A DNA stretch of 64,000 nt from Callipepla californica brunnescens (taxonomy: Eukaryota; Chordata; Aves; Galliformes; Odontophoridae), in NCBI GenBank assembly GCA_023055505.1, contig JALIRH010000140.1, positions 372,001 to 436,000 of the forward strand. The letters run 5' to 3'. Position 1 is the first letter of the stretch. Each line of letters starts with the position of its first letter. Below the pieces are notes generated by a model. That model worked only from the letters and a program-made list of their open reading frames with translations. It had not been told where the DNA came from and did not search any database. Shown here one piece after another: positions 62,692-64,000 of this stretch. Made by a program: the position numbers and the translations under genes.

Positions 62692-64000
62692 GCTGTCCAC
62701 CTTTGGTCATTTTCAGGAACTAACCCTACTCAACAGCTTTTCTGTCCTCATCTGTCTGCCTACACTCACTGCAGGGACTTCAGAAGTGATCCTCACTCAG
62801 CTCCAAGTCATCACAGGTTATCAGTCTGTTCTCAGAGAGAAAGCAACCTTCCAGTGCACTTAAAAATTACACTGTGAGTTGCAAGAATTCAGGAGGTAGC
62901 CAGTGAATAGCTCAGGCAGTCATTAAGAGAGGACAGAACACTCTAGAGACAGTGGCTAGTCCATTGTCCCAATTCTCTCATGTCCTTCATTCAGGATCCT
63001 ACAACCAATGTCATGAAAAAGGGAACATCTTTGTATCAGCATGAGGGTCACCACCTTGCTCTCTCTCAAGCAGTGCTTACTCCATGGTCTGAGCTCTGAA
63101 TACAGTCAGTTTGAAAGACCCAAAACCACAGGTTTCCCTGTAAAAAGTGCTTGAACATGAAAACACTGTGATGGCTAAAGCAGTGCTAAAAAATAGCTGA
63201 ATGAGAATGCTCACCTCTGTTTCATATTTTGCTGAACTCAGTGTTATCAATGCATTAAATATAACTTGTGTTATCTTAATAGATAGGCAACCTATGTGGA
63301 GCCTGTGCCTCTTCCTAAACAGTTTCTAAACTAGAGGGAGATGGGAGGAGCTGCCACTTTCCTGGAGCAGGGTGTATGAACATGCAGGTTGAGATGTTCA
63401 GTTTACAGAATCACAAGATGGTTGAATATATATCCAATTAACAAATTATTTTCAAAGAATCACAGTTCAACCCTAGGAAGTGAATGAACCAGTGTTACCA
63501 GAGTAGGCATTGCCTAAGAACATGCTTCTGAATTCCAGCCCACGTGCCTGCCTAGATCCCAATTTTGGCAGAGTATGGGCAGTTCAAGTTTCAATATATT
63601 CACTAAGGTGTTTTTATATAATTGTATAAAATGTACAACATTATGCAAAATATCACAGCACTCTGTCAGATGGTGAAAATAGTTATATTAAAGATCCTCA
63701 AACAATTTACTAGTTTGAAAACTGTATTGGTGACAGAACTGGTAAATAGCTTTACAAGCAGAAATATAATAATTTTAAAGCATTTCAAACTAAATACAAG
63801 TAATCTCACACTAAGTTATACATAATGAAAAAGCAAAATACGCATTTAACTGTAGAGAACAGTCAAAGCAGACTTTATGCTGGAAAACGCTGCTAACAGT
63901 AAAAAGCACTTAATTTGCATTTCTTTTTTTTTCTTTTTTTACCTTTATATAATTGTTTGTAATATCAATTTTTCAAAAGTAACTGAGCTTATAGAAGCAA

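Larger units (their letters stand above)
60901..64000. other. Non-coding stretch with candidate exon-like segments
   Basis: No gene is established. Two splice-bounded open segments (61001-61123 and 62415-62501) are described as findings. The rest is AT-rich with simple repeats. Confidence 0.45.

Noticed and set aside
63407..63430. 'cagaatcacaagatggttg', resembling a CR1 3' terminus in reverse
   Set aside because: The match is only about 20 bases and the following sequence does not continue as CR1.
1..64000. CRISPR array, operon, phage or other prokaryotic system
   Set aside because: No regularly spaced repeats or dense long genes; CR1 LINEs and AT-rich desert identify avian nuclear DNA.
1..64000. 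tRNA, rRNA or snRNA genes
   Set aside because: I saw no cloverleaf with A/B boxes and no rRNA-like conserved block on either strand by eye; a dedicated covariance search could still find one.

Overview
This 64 kb window looks like nuclear DNA from a bird, and galliform or passerine cannot be told apart by eye. It is AT-rich, has introns-or-desert character, and contains no protein-coding gene that I can support. The avian assignment rests on many truncated CR1 LINEs with avian-type 3' ends, for example the antisense 'gggttg..aaggacctcaaagatcatctag' signature at 3440-3480. Two degraded LTR-like fragments of a type common in birds also support it. The longest non-CR1 open frames are 118-157 codons and look like chance.

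Layout. 1-6.5 kb is rich in CR1: two head-to-tail plus-strand copies (830-2474 and 2478-2890), a minus-strand 3' end (3422-3776), and a plus-strand reverse-transcriptase fragment that stops abruptly in an A-run (5596-6520). 6.5-11.9 kb is unremarkable AT-rich sequence with one pyrimidine-rich block. 11.9-15.3 kb holds an unclassified repeat (11955-12170), two CR1 copies and an LTR-like fragment. 15.3-20.6 kb has one short CR1 end and an A33 tract. 20.6-22.7 kb holds the longest CR1 remnant, apparently interrupted near its 3' end by a younger CR1. 23.9-30.6 kb has three more CR1 fragments, a second copy of the unclassified repeat and a second LTR-like fragment. 30.6-51.4 kb is almost empty: one CR1 scrap, a long GAAA microsatellite, and several palindromes. 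51.4-54.6 kb contains a CR1 fragment and a very old CR1/L3-like LINE. 54.6-64 kb has only simple repeats and a few splice-bounded open segments that could be exons but are unproven.

Nothing here works together as a pathway or system. All recognisable coding potential belongs to dead LINE reverse transcriptase, with frameshifts, stops and lost catalytic residues. The items most worth checking are the candidate exons near 41.6, 45.4, 61.0 and 62.4 kb, the unclassified repeat pair, the A-run/AAC tracts inside CR1 copies, and the perfect hairpin at 44.15 kb. I did not find a convincing undescribed biological system.
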